Source: Flavobacteriales bacterium
Lineage (GTDB): Bacteria > Bacteroidota > Bacteroidia > Flavobacteriales_F > PHOS-HE28
Assembly: GCA_016700415.1 (NCBI GenBank)
Contig: CP065018.1
Coordinates: 3,478,001-3,542,000, forward strand
Length of the DNA: 64,000 nucleotides
Direction of reading: 5' to 3'
Shown here: piece by piece, positions 25,255 to 33,094 of the stretch
Numbering within the stretch: the stretch's first letter is position 1
How the letters are laid out: every line of letters starts with the position of its first letter
Translations under genes and position numbers: made by a program
Notes under the pieces: generated by a model
Databases searched by the model: none
What the model was told of the DNA's origin: nothing
What the model saw: only the letters and a program-made list of their open reading frames with translations

Positions 25255-26562
25255 TCATGGCAGCCGTTCGATCTTCGCACCGATAGCGTTGAGCCGCTCC
25301 GCGATGCGCTGGTAGCCCCGGTCCACCTGCTCGATGTTGTGGATAACGCTGGTGCCCTCAGCGCTGAGCGCGGCGATCAACAGGGAGACCCCCGCACGGA
25401 TGTCCGGGCTGGTCATGGTGATACCGCGTAAGGGCTGTCCAAAATCGTGGCCGTTCACCTGCACGCGGTGGGGGTCGCAGAGGGTGATCTGCGCGCCCAT
25501 TTCGATCAGTTTGTCCACGAAGAACAGGCGGCTCTCGAACATCTTCTGGTGGATCAGCACGCTGCCCTTCGCCTGCGTGGCGGTGACGATCATTATGCTG
25601 ATGAGGTCGGGCGTGAAGCCGGGCCACGGCGCATCGCTGATGTTCATGAGGCTGCCGTCGATGAAGCGGGTGATGGCGTAGTGGTCCTGCGCGGGGATGT
25701 GGATGTCGTCGCCTTTGCGTTCCACTTGAATGCCCAACCGCCGGAAGGTGTCGGGAATGACGCCGAGATGCTCATACCCCGTGTCCTTGATGGTGATGGC
25801 ACTGCGGGTGAGGGCGGCCATGCCGATGAAGGAGCCGATCTCGATCATGTCGGGGAGCAGGCGATGCTCCGTGCCACCGAGTTCATTCACGCCATCGATG
25901 TGGAGCAGATTGCTGCCGATGCCCTGGATCTTGGCGCCCATGCGCACGAGCATGCTGCACAATTGCTGCAGGTACGGCTCGCAGGCGGCGTTGAAGATGG
26001 TGGTGCGGCCTTCGGCAAGCACGGCGGCCATTACGATGTTCGCGGTACCGGTCACGCTGGCTTCGTCCAACAACATGTAGGCGCCTTTCAGCCGTTTCGC
26101 CTCCGCCTTGAAGAAGCCTTCCTTAGCATCGTAGTTGAAGGTTGCCCCCAGCTTTTCGAAGCCGATGAAGTGCGTGTCCAACCGGCGCCTGCCGATCTTG
26201 TCGCCGCCCGGTGTGGGGATGTAGCCGCTGCCGAAACGGGCGAGTGAAGGTCCCACTACCATCACACTGCCGCGCAACCCGCCGCCCATCTGCTTGAACT
26301 CGGGCCGCAGGAAAAATTCCAGGTCTACGGTCTTCGCTTGGAAGCGCCAATCGCCTTCGCCGAGCTTTTCCACCTCCACGCCCATGGCGCGCAGCAGGTC
26401 GATCATCTTGTTCACGTCCACAATATCCGGCACATTACTGATCCTTACCGGCTCGCTTGTTAACAGCACGGCACACAATACTTGCAGCGCTTCATTTTTC
26501 GCGCCTTGCGGAATTAGCTCACCACTGAGGCGATGGCCTCCTTCGATCTTGAAACTTCCCAT
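25255..26562 (-). CDS. murA: UDP-N-acetylglucosamine 1-carboxyvinyltransferase
   Basis: 435 residues from the ATG at 26562 (MGSFKIEGG); the frame is open to 26604. MurA transfers enolpyruvate from phosphoenolpyruvate to UDP-GlcNAc, the first committed step of peptidoglycan synthesis, in the cytoplasm. Conserved K22 and N23 (GAKNEAL) are present. The loop that carries the catalytic cysteine in E. coli (PGGC) reads TPGGDKIGRRRLDTH here, so the residue is Asp121. Cys-to-Asp at this place is known to give natural fosfomycin resistance in other bacteria. Spacing to the neighbours suggests a single transcription unit. Confidence 0.94.
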   Translation of the reverse strand: MGSFKIEGGHRLSGELIPQGAKNEALQVLCAVLLTSEPVRISNVPDIVDVNKMIDLLRAMGVEVEKLGEGDWRFQAKTVDLEFFLRPEFKQMGGGLRGSVMVVGPSLARFGSGYIPTPGGDKIGRRRLDTHFIGFEKLGATFNYDAKEGFFKAEAKRLKGAYMLLDEASVTGTANIVMAAVLAEGRTTIFNAACEPYLQQLCSMLVRMGAKIQGIGSNLLHIDGVNELGGTEHRLLPDMIEIGSFIGMAALTRSAITIKDTGYEHLGVIPDTFRRLGIQVERKGDDIHIPAQDHYAITRFIDGSLMNISDAPWPGFTPDLISIMIVTATQAKGSVLIHQKMFESRLFFVDKLIEMGAQITLCDPHRVQVNGHDFGQPLRGITMTSPDIRAGVSLLIAALSAEGTSVIHNIEQVDRGYQRIAERLNAIGAKIERLP

Positions 26563-26652
26563 GTTGCGAAACAAGGAAGGGAAGGGGCGTATCCGGCGTA
26601 GCAAGCGGGAATGCTTTCAACAAGTGGATGTAGGTGACGGAGGAATGCCCGG

Positions 26653-27291
26653 TCAGACCCGCCAGCGATATTGGAATGTCAAATACAAGGAGTAGTCGCG
26701 GGTCATGAGCCCGAACTCACGGTCGGTGATCGAATAGCACGGGACCATTCCCGAAAGCTCCAAGGCAAGATCGGAATGGTCCAAATGCCAGATCCGCCCG
26801 CCGCCGGCAAGGAGAGGGATGTACGTGCTGTGCGATGAAAAGTCAAAATGACGTTGCTCCCCGGAATACTTGTATGTCAACTCGCCCTCGGATCGACGTC
26901 GGTCGATGCCGAACCCGGAGGCCACTTTCCAATACCATTCCATGGATCTTTGTCGGTGGTTGAACGTTCGTTGAAAGCCGAGGGAAATGGAGACATGACT
27001 TTCGTGCGCGTTGATCCGCCAAGTTGAAGAGGTGGTATCTCCGATGGCCAGATTCCGGGGACCCTGTACATAGATGAAATGGTCGACGTGGGGAATGTGA
27101 TAAGCCCCATCGGCGGTCCAGTAGTTCCGCTTCTGTGGACTATACGTCGCACTTGCGCCGATCCCGTAAGCGATATAACGTGGTGAGCCCCGGAACAACG
27201 CCAAGTCCGCTCGCGGCCCAATTGTCCATTGACCCAATGCCGGTGCAATGAAGCATAGTAGTGAAAGGTAAAAAAGCCCGAACCTGAACAT
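26653..27291 (-). CDS. Putative outer-membrane beta-barrel protein
   Basis: 212 residues. A signal peptide (FRFGLFYLSLLCFIAPALGQ) is followed by alternating polar and aromatic strands (ISLGFQRTF, MEWYWKVASGFGI, LALELSGMV) ending in a C-terminal YSLYLTFQYRWRV, typical of beta-barrels. No family is recognised and the function is unknown. It has no obvious operon partner; the upstream gap of 174 bases holds a 10-base direct repeat (27425-27450). Confidence 0.6.
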   Translation of the reverse strand: MFRFGLFYLSLLCFIAPALGQWTIGPRADLALFRGSPRYIAYGIGASATYSPQKRNYWTADGAYHIPHVDHFIYVQGPRNLAIGDTTSSTWRINAHESHVSISLGFQRTFNHRQRSMEWYWKVASGFGIDRRRSEGELTYKYSGEQRHFDFSSHSTYIPLLAGGGRIWHLDHSDLALELSGMVPCYSITDREFGLMTRDYSLYLTFQYRWRV

Positions 27292-27424
27292 GGCTATTGG
27301 AACGGCAACCGCTCCGAGCCTATTGCTTCACAAGTGCTATCTCCGTTCAGAAAGACCTCTTCTATCCTCAGTAAAGGTCTCTCAAACAGATCTCCAGCCG
27401 AAGCGATCGCAGCAAAGGCATTCC

Positions 27425-27450
27425 ATCATCTGATTCTTTGATCATCTGAT
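27425..27450. repeat. Direct repeat of ATCATCTGAT
   Basis: Exact 10-base copies at 27425-27434 and 27441-27450 in the gap between the barrel gene and the DUF4290 gene. Confidence 0.7.
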
Positions 27451-27465
27451 CGACGCATTGGGAAC

Positions 27466-28146
27466 CTAGTACCGCTTCTTATTCCGGTTGCGGTAGCGCT
27501 TCTTATTTCCACCACCACCACTGTTGTTCTTGTGGCGTTTGCGCACAGGGTCCACGGCATTCTTGGGCCCGTTCCTTTGGGCCTGGAGCAATGCATCGGT
27601 ACTGGCCAGCTGCTGTTCCGGTTCCAGCTTCAACTCGCCTTTCCCGAGGTCGGCGAGGTCCTTCAATATCGCGCCGTCGCCCACGCTGTCGCGGTTCCAA
27701 GTAAGGAACTGCTTCTTCATCTGGTTGGCGATCATCAGCGTGAAGGCCGCCTTTTCCGGGCCTTCCTCCATCGCGGCGCACTGCTCGATCATGCGTTCCA
27801 CCAGCTTGCCATAGTGCCCGAAGCGGATCGTGGTCTTGGGATAGGCCACTGGCTGTGGCTTGGACTTAAGGCCTTCCGCGGTGGGCACGGGGTAGGGGCT
27901 GTCCACATCGAGGGCGAAGCCGGCCATCACATGCATGTGGTCCCAGAACGTGCGGTCACTGTTCTCATTGCTGCGCAGCTGCGGGTTCAGCTTGCCGATG
28001 GTCTGCACGATGGCGCGGGCCATGCGGGTGCGCTTCTCCTTGTCCTCCTCCTCCATGCAAAGCTCCACCATGCGTTGCACATAGCGTCCGTACTCGGGAA
28101 TGATCAAGTGGTTACGCTGGGTGTTGTAGTCGAATGCGAAGCTCAT
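27466..28146 (-). CDS. DUF4290 domain protein
   Basis: 226 residues from the ATG at 28146 (MSFAFDYNTQRNHLIIPEYG), the usual N-terminus of this Bacteroidota family; the frame is open to 28221. The DUF4290 domain occupies about 1-175 and is helical. The C-terminal tail is very basic (KKRYRNRNKKRY) after a GGGG linker, suggesting nucleic-acid contact, which is inference. Function is not established. A perfect TACATTTG box lies at 28236-28243. Confidence 0.8.
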   Translation of the reverse strand: MSFAFDYNTQRNHLIIPEYGRYVQRMVELCMEEEDKEKRTRMARAIVQTIGKLNPQLRSNENSDRTFWDHMHVMAGFALDVDSPYPVPTAEGLKSKPQPVAYPKTTIRFGHYGKLVERMIEQCAAMEEGPEKAAFTLMIANQMKKQFLTWNRDSVGDGAILKDLADLGKGELKLEPEQQLASTDALLQAQRNGPKNAVDPVRKRHKNNSGGGGNKKRYRNRNKKRY

Positions 28147-28209
28147 GCGGGAAGAAGTCGGGTGGGCCGGTAAAGATTCAATAGGCGCGTCCGTTAGGGA
28201 GGGCCAAGG

Positions 28210-28225
28210 TCCGATAGGCATCGGA
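28210..28225. repeat. TCCGATAGGCATCGGA palindrome, intergenic copy
   Basis: Six-bp stem with loop AGGC. The identical 16 bases occur inside uvrD at 28660-28675. Confidence 0.8.
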
Positions 28226-28235
28226 CGTGGTGGGC

Positions 28236-28243
28236 CAAATGTA
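28236..28243 (-). promoter_or_regulatory. -7 promoter element TACATTTG before the DUF4290 gene
   Basis: Perfect TAnnTTTG on the minus strand, 89 bases before the chosen start at 28146 and 14 before the longest frame start at 28221. Confidence 0.4.
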
Positions 28244-28288
28244 GGGGAATAGGGCGAATAGTTCTCAGCGCCTCGGCGTCTCTGCGTC

Positions 28289-30697
28289 CTAATTCAACAC
28301 CTTCAATTTCGCGAAGCGCAACAACAGCTGCTTCTGCCCGGCACTGGGGAAGAAGATCGTGGCCTTCTGGTCCGGTGGTGCACCTTCCACCTTCACCACT
28401 TTGCCCTTACCGAACCGGGCATGTTCCACGGTGACGCCCTCTTGGATGTCGGCAGCAACGGCTTCGCCCAATGTGCTTGTTGCTTCCAAAGGTGAGCCCG
28501 AGGTGGAGATCTTCTTCAGGTTCCGCTTCATAGGCGGAGGTGCCGCGCTTGTGGCAGCAGGGCGGCTACGTTCCTGAATTGGTGCTCTGCGCGCAGGGGC
28601 GGTTGAAGCCGGGCGTTCGGTAAAACCGTTCCGCTCAGCGAAGGAAGGCCCCCGGCTGCTCCGATAGGCATCGGAGCTCGGCATCTCGTGACGTGTCGGG
28701 AGTTCCAAGTACTTCTTGTCGATCTCCTGCAAGAACCGGCTCGGCTCGGCGCTCTGGAGCGTGCCCCATTTGTAGCGGCTGGTCGCATAGCTCAGCGTGG
28801 CGCGTTTCTCCGCGCGTGTGATCGCCACGTAGAACAAGCGGCGCTCTTCTTCCAAGTCGGCGCGGCTTTGCACGGCCATCATGTTCGGGAAGAGGTTTTC
28901 CTCCAGACCAACGACATAAACGTACGGGAACTCCAAGCCCTTTGCGCTGTGAACGGTCATCAGGCTCACACGGTCCTGGTCGTTCGGGTCGTTGTTGTCG
29001 GCGTCGGTGAGCAGCGCCACATCGATGAGGAAATCCGGCAGGGTGCGCAGCGTCTGCTCGCCATCGGCCAGCGTTTCGGGATCCACACCCGGTTCAGCGG
29101 CCCCTGAGCCTGTCGAAGGGTCGCTGAACTCCTTCATGCCGTTCAGCAGACCTTGGATGTTCTCGTAGCGGCTCACGCCCTCTGGGGTCTTGTCCGCGAA
29201 GAGGTCCTGCAACAGGCCGGTGGTGCGTGCGATGTACTCGCCGAGGGCGTATGCACTTTGCGTCTCCAGCATCGTCTGGAAACTACGGATCATCATCACG
29301 AACTGCGCGATCTTCTTCTTCAAGCCTTCGTGCAGGCCCACTTCTCCGAGATGGTCATGGATGATGTCCCAGATGCTCTTGTCGTGCTGGTTCGCGGTCA
29401 CCATCAGCTTTTCGATGGTGCTCTGCCCGATGCCGCGCGCCGGATAGTTGATCACACGCTTCAAGGCCTCCTCGTCGTTGGGATTGCAGGTGAGGCGGAA
29501 GTAGGCGATGAGGTCCTTCACCTCCTTGCGCTGGTAGAAGCTGAGGCCGCCGTAGATGCGGTAGGGGATGTTCATCTTCCGCAGCGCTTCCTCCATGCTG
29601 CGGCTCTGCGCGTTGGTGCGGTAGAGGATCGCGAAGCCGTGGTTCGGCACCTGCTCGTGCATCTTGGTGCTGAAGATGTCGTTCGCCACGAAGCGGCCTT
29701 CCTCGTTGTCGCTCACGCTGCGGACCACCGGCAAAGGCGTGCCTTCCTCGTTGGCCGTCCACACGGTCTTATCGAGACGCTCGCGGTTCTTCTCGATCAG
29801 GCTGTTCGCCGCGTTCACGATGTTCTTCGTGCTGCGGTAGTTCTGCTCCAGTTTGAAGACCTGGTGCTCCGGGTAGTCCTTCTTGAAGTTGAGGATGTTC
29901 TGGATGTTCGCCCCGCGGAAGGCATAGATGCTCTGGCTGTCGTCGCCCACCACGGTGAGGTTCTGGTGCCGTGCCGCAAGGGTGCGCACGATGTTGTACT
30001 GCGCGAGGTTGGTGTCCTGGTACTCGTCCACGAGGATGTACTGGAAGCGCTGCTGGTACTTCAGCATCACGTCCGGGTGGTCGCGGAAGAGGATGTTGGT
30101 GAGGAAGAGCAGGTCGTCGAAATCCATGGTGCCGGCGCGGAAACAGCGTGCGGCATACTGCTGGTAGATCAGGCCGATCTGCGGGCGCATGTTGGCGGCG
30201 TCGCTGCTCATCAGCTCCACGTTCTCCAAGTAGTCCCTCGGCCCGATGAGGTTGTTCTTCGCGATGCTGATGCGCCCATGCACCAAGTTGGCTTTGTAGA
30301 GCTTCTCGTCCAGATTGAATTCCTTCACGATCGTGCGGATCAGCGAGCGACTGTCGTCACTGTCATATATGGTGAAGTCCTTCGGATAGCCCAGCTTGTC
30401 GGCCTCGGCGCGGAGGATGCGTGCGAAAACACTGTGGAAGGTGCCCATCCAGAGACTTTGCGCCTCGCCGCCGGGCACCAGCTTGGCGATGCGTTCCTTC
30501 ATGCTCTTCGCCGCCTTGTTGGTGAAGGTGAGCGCGAGGATGCGGAAGGCATCCACGTCTTTGGTGAGGAGGTGTGCGATCCGTACGGTGAGCACGCGGG
30601 TCTTGCCGCTGCCGGCCCCTGCGATCACCATGGTGGGGCCTTCGGTGGCCTCCACGGCGGCGAGCTGGGCGGGGTTCAGCCCTTTCAAATGATCCAT
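28289..30697 (-). CDS. UvrD/PcrA/Rep-type ATP-dependent DNA helicase
   Basis: 802 residues of a superfamily 1A helicase. Walker A is AGAGSGKT (26-33), motif Ia LTFTNKAAKSM, motif II VDEYQDTN, motif III GDDSQSIYAFRGA, motif IV EQNYRST, motif V SLMTVHSAKGLEF and motif VI FYVAITRAEKR. The last 60 residues form the Tudor-like UvrD C-terminal domain (VEHARFGKGKVVKVEG). It unwinds DNA 3' to 5' in excision and mismatch repair or clears RNA polymerase. Two linkers (about 523-536 and 674-680) are encoded by palindromic repeat DNA. Confidence 0.93.
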   Translation of the reverse strand: MDHLKGLNPAQLAAVEATEGPTMVIAGAGSGKTRVLTVRIAHLLTKDVDAFRILALTFTNKAAKSMKERIAKLVPGGEAQSLWMGTFHSVFARILRAEADKLGYPKDFTIYDSDDSRSLIRTIVKEFNLDEKLYKANLVHGRISIAKNNLIGPRDYLENVELMSSDAANMRPQIGLIYQQYAARCFRAGTMDFDDLLFLTNILFRDHPDVMLKYQQRFQYILVDEYQDTNLAQYNIVRTLAARHQNLTVVGDDSQSIYAFRGANIQNILNFKKDYPEHQVFKLEQNYRSTKNIVNAANSLIEKNRERLDKTVWTANEEGTPLPVVRSVSDNEEGRFVANDIFSTKMHEQVPNHGFAILYRTNAQSRSMEEALRKMNIPYRIYGGLSFYQRKEVKDLIAYFRLTCNPNDEEALKRVINYPARGIGQSTIEKLMVTANQHDKSIWDIIHDHLGEVGLHEGLKKKIAQFVMMIRSFQTMLETQSAYALGEYIARTTGLLQDLFADKTPEGVSRYENIQGLLNGMKEFSDPSTGSGAAEPGVDPETLADGEQTLRTLPDFLIDVALLTDADNNDPNDQDRVSLMTVHSAKGLEFPYVYVVGLEENLFPNMMAVQSRADLEEERRLFYVAITRAEKRATLSYATSRYKWGTLQSAEPSRFLQEIDKKYLELPTRHEMPSSDAYRSSRGPSFAERNGFTERPASTAPARRAPIQERSRPAATSAAPPPMKRNLKKISTSGSPLEATSTLGEAVAADIQEGVTVEHARFGKGKVVKVEGAPPDQKATIFFPSAGQKQLLLRFAKLKVLN
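28660..28675. repeat. TCCGATAGGCATCGGA palindrome inside uvrD
   Basis: Identical to 28210-28225. In the uvrD frame it encodes the word SDAYRS in the variable linker before the C-terminal domain. Confidence 0.8.
29092..29129. repeat. Palindromic element GTTCAGCG...CGCTGAAC inside uvrD
   Basis: Perfect 8-bp arms (29092-29099 and 29122-29129) enclose a core that includes CCTGAGCCTGTCGAAGGG. In frame it encodes FSDPSTGSGAAEP, a low-complexity insertion in the helicase. Confidence 0.75.
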
Positions 30698-30704
30698 GTG
30701 CCGC

Positions 30705-30712
30705 CAAAGTTA
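30705..30712 (-). promoter_or_regulatory. -7 promoter element TAACTTTG before uvrD
   Basis: Perfect TAnnTTTG on the minus strand, 7 bases before the ATG at 30697. Confidence 0.45.
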
Positions 30713-30924
30713 GCGGGCAGGACGGGGTGGGGAAGGGATGTTGAAAAGGTGCGGTCTTCGCTTTGTGTTAGTCATAAGGTGCGCTTTCCGAGCGATCTTG
30801 CGAAAGCGGAATATTCCGGCGACCTATACAGGCCGTAACCTCTCGCTATTGATCGAACTGCTATTGTAATGTCCGCAACCCGTTGGAAAGTTGGAGCGAT
30901 GATGCGTGCCGTGCTTCCGCACGA

Positions 30925-31923
30925 CTAACCGTGCTTCCGGGTCCCGGGCGCCCGGTACCAAGCCACCCTTCCGGTCCCGGTGCGCATGATCGATCCGGCA
31001 TCGACCGCATCCGCCAGGTCTCTGCTAGCTGTTGCGGTGGAAAGCTCGGGGAAGGCGTTGCGGTAATCCTTTCGGGTAAAACGTCCCCGGTCACTGCCCG
31101 AAATGAAAGTGGAGATGCGGTCAGGTCCTGTCAGCACTGGCCGTTCGCGAGTGAGCAACTCGTGCAGAGCCTCATCGATCCGCTCCATCATATAGGTAAT
31201 GAAAACGCCGCAGTCCTCCTGGCGGTCGGCATGTTCCATGGCGGCGTAGTATCCGTTGCGGCCGCGTTGGATGAAGCCTTCCAACGGGAGGTAAGCGAAC
31301 ACGGGCCATTGCCGCATCAACATCAGCTTTTGCCAGAGCCGCGCGATACGGCCGTTCCCTGCGGTGAAGGGGCGGAGGTTGATCAGGCCGTAGTGCAGCA
31401 CACAGCTGGTGATCAACATGGGGGCCTCGTCATTCTCCGCGAAATGCAGCAACTGTTCCACCTGACTGGAGATGTTGCCACCGGCCGCTTTGCGGGTCCC
31501 CGGCCGGTCACCGTAGATCACCTCCATGGCCCCGGTGCGGTATTGGCCGGGGTCCAGCGCCAGCCCGTGCATCAGCTCGCCGTGGGCGTGCCTGAGGTCA
31601 TGGCCCATAAAGGGGTCCAGCGTGGGAAGGAGGTCATAGAGGCGGATGGTGTTCAGGACTTCCAGCACGGCCGAGCTGGAGGTATGCGGCATATGGCCGT
31701 CCAACAGCTCCGCAATGGACCTCCGGTCCAATGGATTGTCCTCCAAGGCTAGGGTGGCGTGTATGGTGCTGACCCGGTGGGCCCGCTTCAGCAGGGGAGA
31801 GGGGTGGTGAAGATGGGCGGCACGCACCTCGCCGAGCCGCTCGGAGATGGAGGCCAAGAGGGACAGGGTCTGCGGCGTGAGGGAATAGGTGGTCGGGTAC
31901 ACAATAGTATCAAATGATACCAT
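30925..31923 (-). CDS. Fic-domain protein with degenerate active site and C-terminal winged helix
   Basis: 332 residues from the ATG at 31923; the frame is open to 32046 but that extension lies before a likely operator. Layout: N-terminal helices with a possible inhibitory motif T57-LAL-E61-DN, Fic core, and a winged-helix-like C-terminus (about 265-332). The Fic motif reads LRPFTAGNGRIAR (183-195): the catalytic His is Arg184 and the metal-binding acidic residue is Ala188, while GNGR is intact. Fic enzymes usually transfer AMP to proteins; this one probably cannot do so in the usual way. No antitoxin gene is adjacent. Confidence 0.82.
   Translation of the reverse strand: MVSFDTIVYPTTYSLTPQTLSLLASISERLGEVRAAHLHHPSPLLKRAHRVSTIHATLALEDNPLDRRSIAELLDGHMPHTSSSAVLEVLNTIRLYDLLPTLDPFMGHDLRHAHGELMHGLALDPGQYRTGAMEVIYGDRPGTRKAAGGNISSQVEQLLHFAENDEAPMLITSCVLHYGLINLRPFTAGNGRIARLWQKLMLMRQWPVFAYLPLEGFIQRGRNGYYAAMEHADRQEDCGVFITYMMERIDEALHELLTRERPVLTGPDRISTFISGSDRGRFTRKDYRNAFPELSTATASRDLADAVDAGSIMRTGTGRVAWYRAPGTRKHG
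31907..31920. promoter_or_regulatory. Perfect inverted repeat GTATCA-AA-TGATAC over the fic start
   Basis: It covers codons 2-6 of the Fic gene directly after the ATG. The position and the winged-helix domain of the product make it a candidate autoregulatory operator. Confidence 0.4.
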
Positions 31924-32103
31924 CAAAGGTAGCGTTTTGTCTGAATATTGCGAAGTTTCATAGGGATATGAACAGCTCGGGCAGATCAGTTTGTTTGGTG
32001 TAAAGTGCTGTATAACAGACACATAAGATGAGGTAAGAGCGGTCAATCAGGACTGAATGCCACTTTTTCACGGTTGCGCTTGAAACATTTTACCCCCCTC
32101 CCC

Positions 32104-32133
32104 TTGGTCGTCTGGGGGAAACCGCTACATTTG
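32104..32133 (+). promoter_or_regulatory. Promoter of the str-S10-spc-alpha superoperon
   Basis: TTG at 32104-32106 and TACATTTG at 32126-32133, 19 bases apart, match both Bacteroidota sigma elements. It lies 63 bases before rpsL. Confidence 0.6.
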
Positions 32134-32196
32134 CAGCCCGAATTTTGCCGGAGGAAATGGGCAAAATCGTTGATAAACAGGACGAAACGGAGCTTC

Positions 32197-32586
32197 ATGC
32201 CAACCATTCAACAGCTGATCCGCAAAGGCCGCAAGGTCCCCACCGTCAAGAGCAAGTCCATTGCCTTGACCCAGTGCCCCCAACGCCGCGGCGTATGCAC
32301 CAAGGTGTACACGACCACCCCGAAGAAGCCGAATTCCGCACTTCGCAAGGTGGCCAAGGTGCGCCTCTCCAACAAGATGGAGGTGATCGCCTACATCGGT
32401 GGAGAGGGCCACAACCTGCAGGAGCACAGCATCGTGCTGGTGCGCGGTGGCAGGGTGAAGGACCTTCCCGGTGTGAAATACCACATCGTTCGCGGTGTGT
32501 TGGACACCAGCGGGGTAGAGGGCCGGAACCAGCGCCGCAGCAAGTACGGCACCAAGCGCAAAAAGGCAGGCGCCGCCAAAAAGTAA
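32197..32586 (+). CDS. rpsL: Ribosomal protein S12
   Basis: 129 residues from the ATG at 32197 (MPTIQQLIRKGR); the frame is open back to 32074 but the promoter falls inside that part. S12 sits at the decoding centre of the 30S subunit. The streptomycin-relevant loop TPKKPNSALRK keeps the wild-type Lys, and LPGVKYHIVRG is conserved. First gene of the 18-kb ribosomal block, 18 bases before rpsG. Confidence 0.97.
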   Translation: MPTIQQLIRKGRKVPTVKSKSIALTQCPQRRGVCTKVYTTTPKKPNSALRKVAKVRLSNKMEVIAYIGGEGHNLQEHSIVLVRGGRVKDLPGVKYHIVRGVLDTSGVEGRNQRRSKYGTKRKKAGAAKK

Positions 32587-32604
32587 CGGTCTACACTCAG
32601 AACG

Positions 32605-33069
32605 ATGCGTAAGAAAGCAGCCAAGCACAACACGCTCCCCGACCCGAAGTTCGGTCAGGTGCAGGTGACCAAGTTCGTGAACAACCTGATGTACGACGGC
32701 AAGAAGAGCAAGTCGTTCGACATCTTCTACAGTGCCATCGATATGGTGGCTGAAAAGACCGGCGAGGACGGCATGGATACTTTCCGCAAGGCCATCCAGA
32801 ACGTCACCCCGCAAGTGGAGGTGCGCAGCCGTCGCGTTGGCGGGGCGAACTTCCAGATCCCCCAGCCGGTGCGTGAGAGCCGCAAGGAGAGCTTGGCAAT
32901 GAAGTGGTTGATCGGTTACAGCCGCAAGCGCAACGAGCGCAGCATGGAGCAAAGGCTCGCCAACGAGATCATGGCCGCCGCCAAAGAAGAGGGTGCGGCT
33001 TTCAAGAAGAAAGAGGAAGTACACAAGATGGCCGAGGCCAACAAGGCGTTCAGCCACTTCCGCTTCTAA
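32605..33069 (+). CDS. rpsG: Ribosomal protein S7
   Basis: 154 residues, normal length. S7 starts assembly of the 3' major domain of 16S rRNA. Conserved stretches are MRKKAAKH, KFGQVQVTKFVN, QVEVRSRRVGGANFQIPQPV and the C-terminal ANKAFSHFRF. 25 bases separate it from fusA. Confidence 0.97.
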   Translation: MRKKAAKHNTLPDPKFGQVQVTKFVNNLMYDGKKSKSFDIFYSAIDMVAEKTGEDGMDTFRKAIQNVTPQVEVRSRRVGGANFQIPQPVRESRKESLAMKWLIGYSRKRNERSMEQRLANEIMAAAKEEGAAFKKKEEVHKMAEANKAFSHFRF

Positions 33070-33094
33070 ACACAGCAGACCCCCAGGACCCCAC

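Noticed and set aside
24438..25280. Longer start for the second thioredoxin
   Set aside because: The extra 71 codons are mostly a 9-base tandem repeat and hide the signal peptide; the ATG at 25067 is better.
29153..30838. 561-codon open frame on the plus strand
   Set aside because: Antisense to the conserved helicase motifs of uvrD; composition is Val/His/Leu biased and no domain is seen.
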